In this document: one piece after another, positions 47,043 to 48,600 of the stretch
Numbering within the stretch: position 1 is the first letter of the stretch
Layout: every line of letters begins with the position of its first letter
Assembly (NCBI GenBank): GCA_910578735.1
Contig: CAJTSQ010000015.1
Location: forward strand, 1 to 48,600
Direction: 5' to 3'
Length of the DNA stretch: 48,600 nucleotides
Source of the DNA: an uncultured Oscillospiraceae bacterium
GTDB taxonomy: Bacteria; Bacillota; Clostridia; Oscillospirales; Oscillospiraceae
Notes under the pieces: model-generated
Seen by the model: the letters and a program-made list of their open reading frames with translations, nothing else
The model's database searches: none
Told to the model about the DNA's origin: nothing
Program-made: the position numbers and the translations under genes

Positions 47043-47771
47043 ATGATAAGAATAGCAATTTGTGATGATGAAGCCCCGACCCGCACCTACCTTGCGTCCC
47101 TGATTCGGGCGCAGAACTGCCCCTGTGAAGTCGTGGAGTACGCTTCTGCCAGTGACTGTCTCGCAGACCGCCGGGAAATTGACCTGATCCTTCTGGATAT
47201 TGAACTGAACGCCAGCGGCCCGGACGGTATGGCGCTGGCCCGTCAGATCAGGGAGGACAATTCTGCCGCCCAGCCGGTCATCGTCTTTGTGACCGGCTAT
47301 GAGCAATATGTGTTCGATGCCTTTGACGTGGGCGCTTTCCAATACTTGCTGAAGCCGGTGGACGAGGGGAAGTTTGCCCAGGTCTTTGCCCGCGCAGTTT
47401 CGCAAATAAGAACCACGCGGGAAAAAACGGCCCGTACCCTGACGCTGCAATCGGCAGGTGTCAGCCGAACCGTACCGTTGGACAGCATTTATTATATCGA
47501 AAGCAGCAATCACAAGGTGGTCCTGCGTCTGAAAGAGGGGGAATTTTCCTGCTACGGGAAAATCCGGGATTTGGAGGCGGAGCTGGGCGATCAGTTCTGC
47601 CGTGTCCACAAGGGCTATCTCGTCAACCTCGCCTATGTGGAGGGGTACAGCAAGACGGAGCTTACCCTGACCAATGGGGAGAAACTGCTGATCTCCAAAT
47701 ACAAATACCAGGACTTTGTGAAAGCCTACCTCCGCTTTGTAAAAAGGGGGGCTGACCGTGGAGGCTTGTGA
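47043..47771 (+). CDS. LytTR-family response regulator
   Basis: A 242-residue two-component regulator: receiver domain (about 1-120, acidic DDE at 8-10, phospho-acceptor D52 in LILLDIELN, T in FVTGYE, K in YLLKPVDEG) and a LytTR DNA-binding domain (about 140-235, DSIYYIESSNHKVVLRLKEG, FCRVHKGYLVNLAYVEGY). AGAGGAATATC precedes the ATG. A kinase gene should overlap its end, but only a 15-codon stub starts there. It may act with a kinase encoded elsewhere, or be uncoupled. Confidence 0.92.
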   Translation: MIRIAICDDEAPTRTYLASLIRAQNCPCEVVEYASASDCLADRREIDLILLDIELNASGPDGMALARQIREDNSAAQPVIVFVTGYEQYVFDAFDVGAFQYLLKPVDEGKFAQVFARAVSQIRTTREKTARTLTLQSAGVSRTVPLDSIYYIESSNHKVVLRLKEGEFSCYGKIRDLEAELGDQFCRVHKGYLVNLAYVEGYSKTELTLTNGEKLLISKYKYQDFVKAYLRFVKRGADRGGL

Positions 47772-47805
47772 GAAGCGGACGCGGGGGAACGCTTTGCTGT
47801 GCTGA
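47758..47805 (+). pseudogene. Stub of the expected partner kinase gene
   Basis: A GTG at 47758, overlapping the end of the response regulator and following AGGGGGG, begins a frame (VEACEKRTRGNALLC) that stops after 15 codons. The overlap is the usual coupling to a sensor kinase, whose body has been deleted. Inferred from arrangement; no kinase domain is visible. Confidence 0.4.
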
Positions 47806-47882
47806 CCGGTAAGAGAATTGGAGCTGAAAGGGATTCAGCAGGAATATTCCGCAACGATTTTATTGCAGGAAAGGAGCAGTTT

Positions 47883-48600
47883 ATGAGCGGCATAATTGAT
47901 TGCAGATATTTGAACAGGATGTATAGCCCCCTGCCCGAAAATCGCACCGTTCGGAGTACGGCGGCGCGGACTTCCAGTTTTCTGGATATGGCGGCAAAGG
48001 CCAGCAGAGGCACGGCTGACGTGCTGGAGGTCAGCGGTAAGCCGGAAGTTTCCGAAACGGATGAAACGTCGAATGTGGACGCCTATCTGGAACATCTGAA
48101 GAAGAAATATGGGCGGGTGACAATCGAAAGCATTGAGAAGGATCAGGCAAGCCTTGAAAAAGCGGGTAAGCGCATGAGCGGCAACGATGTTGTGATTGCA
48201 CCCAATATCCTGAAAGAAATGGCGGGTGACGTGAAAAAAGCACTCTATTATGAGCAAAAAATCGACTATTTTTTCAACACCGTTATCCCCCAAGGAAATG
48301 CGATTTGTGCCGCACAGGGCTTGGTTTTTGAGCCTTGCGGAGTGGTAGTCCATGAGGACGGAACCGTGACTTATATTTGCGGGTGCAGTGATTCCCCGGA
48401 GCGTGTGGCCGAGGTAAACAGAATCAACGCTGAAAAGGCCAAGAAAAAAGCGGAACAGCAGCGGCAGTATCAGGAGCAGGCTGCGGCGGCGGCAGCGGAA
48501 CGCAGAGCGATGTGGGAGCGTACCGCACAGGCCGAGGCGCTGGAAAAGTCCTTTTCCAATATCGGTGATCTGCTGAAAACGCGGATGGTATCTGTCCCCA
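47883..48600 (+). CDS. DUF6033-like hypothetical protein, N-terminal part (runs off the window)
   Basis: At least 239 residues from ATG 47883, behind AAAGGAG. Central features are VDAYLEHLKKKYGRVTIESI, AGKRMSGNDVVIAPNILKEM and CGVVVHEDGTVTYICGCSD, followed by a long charged coiled coil (AEKAKKKAEQQRQYQEQAAA). Proteins with this SGNDVVIAPN...HEDGTVTYICGG pattern are widespread in Clostridia and, as far as I recall, grouped as DUF6033 without known function. There is no signal peptide. The C-terminus is outside the window. Confidence 0.7.
   Translation, partial: MSGIIDCRYLNRMYSPLPENRTVRSTAARTSSFLDMAAKASRGTADVLEVSGKPEVSETDETSNVDAYLEHLKKKYGRVTIESIEKDQASLEKAGKRMSGNDVVIAPNILKEMAGDVKKALYYEQKIDYFFNTVIPQGNAICAAQGLVFEPCGVVVHEDGTVTYICGCSDSPERVAEVNRINAEKAKKKAEQQRQYQEQAAAAAAERRAMWERTAQAEALEKSFSNIGDLLKTRMVSVP

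Noticed and set aside
1..48600. CRISPR arrays, tRNA or rRNA genes, replication origin
   Set aside because: No regularly spaced repeats, no cloverleaf-like or rRNA-like stretches and no DnaA-box cluster were recognised by eye.

Overview
The window looks like a chromosome segment of a gut Clostridia bacterium, most likely an Oscillospiraceae relative (Flavonifractor/Pseudoflavonifractor/Lawsonibacter type). The grounds are GC-rich coding sequence with strong AGGAGG ribosome sites, AT-rich intergenic DNA with TTGACA/TATAAT promoters, SLH-domain proteins, a FeoA-FeoA-FeoB operon with a small Cys-rich companion, and carbohydrate and amino-acid catabolic modules of Clostridia type. The genus is inference only.

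Layout. 1-499: right end of an IS4-type insertion sequence, joined to a decayed GPH sugar transporter (500-1113), an intact GH36 alpha-galactosidase, an AraC regulator and a galT remnant that share one deletion junction. 5322-10308: a sigma-54 activator, a perfectly spaced -24/-12 promoter, a histidine/aromatic ammonia-lyase homologue lacking the Ala-Ser-Gly cofactor triad, and a sodium:solute symporter. 10396-13557: iscU, iscS, cysK and a divergent Rrf2 regulator around a palindromic promoter region. 13752-16800: feo iron-uptake operon with repeated TTAG-N6-CTAA palindromes. 17099-28115: a minus-strand catabolic operon (DapA-type lyase, TctB, TctA, TctC, aminotransferase, tartronate semialdehyde reductase, glycerate kinase, DUF362 protein) with a divergent PrpR-like regulator whose AAA+ motor is degenerate.

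28678-34563: a gene for a secreted SLH-flavodoxin-aldo/keto reductase protein, cut in two by a 3,986-bp IS4-family element (29925-33910) with 15-bp terminal inverted repeats and a 10-bp target duplication (CCTGTCACCT). Besides its transposase, the element carries an SLH-domain secreted protein and a small unknown gene. 34987-45160: complete L-arabinose regulon (araR, divergent sugar ABC transporter, FGGY kinase, araA, araD) with AraR-like operators in both promoters. 45370-48600: an orphan type I restriction specificity subunit, a broken PEBP-family gene, a LytTR response regulator preceded by a tandem LytTR-type site and lacking its kinase, and the start of a DUF6033-like protein.

Truncated genes recur at module boundaries (GPH transporter, araC/galT, ZIP-like tail, M24 peptidase, serine recombinase tail, FMN reductase, gene upstream of hsdS, PEBP, histidine kinase), so the segment appears to have been assembled by repeated insertion and deletion. 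No rRNA, tRNA or CRISPR array was recognised.
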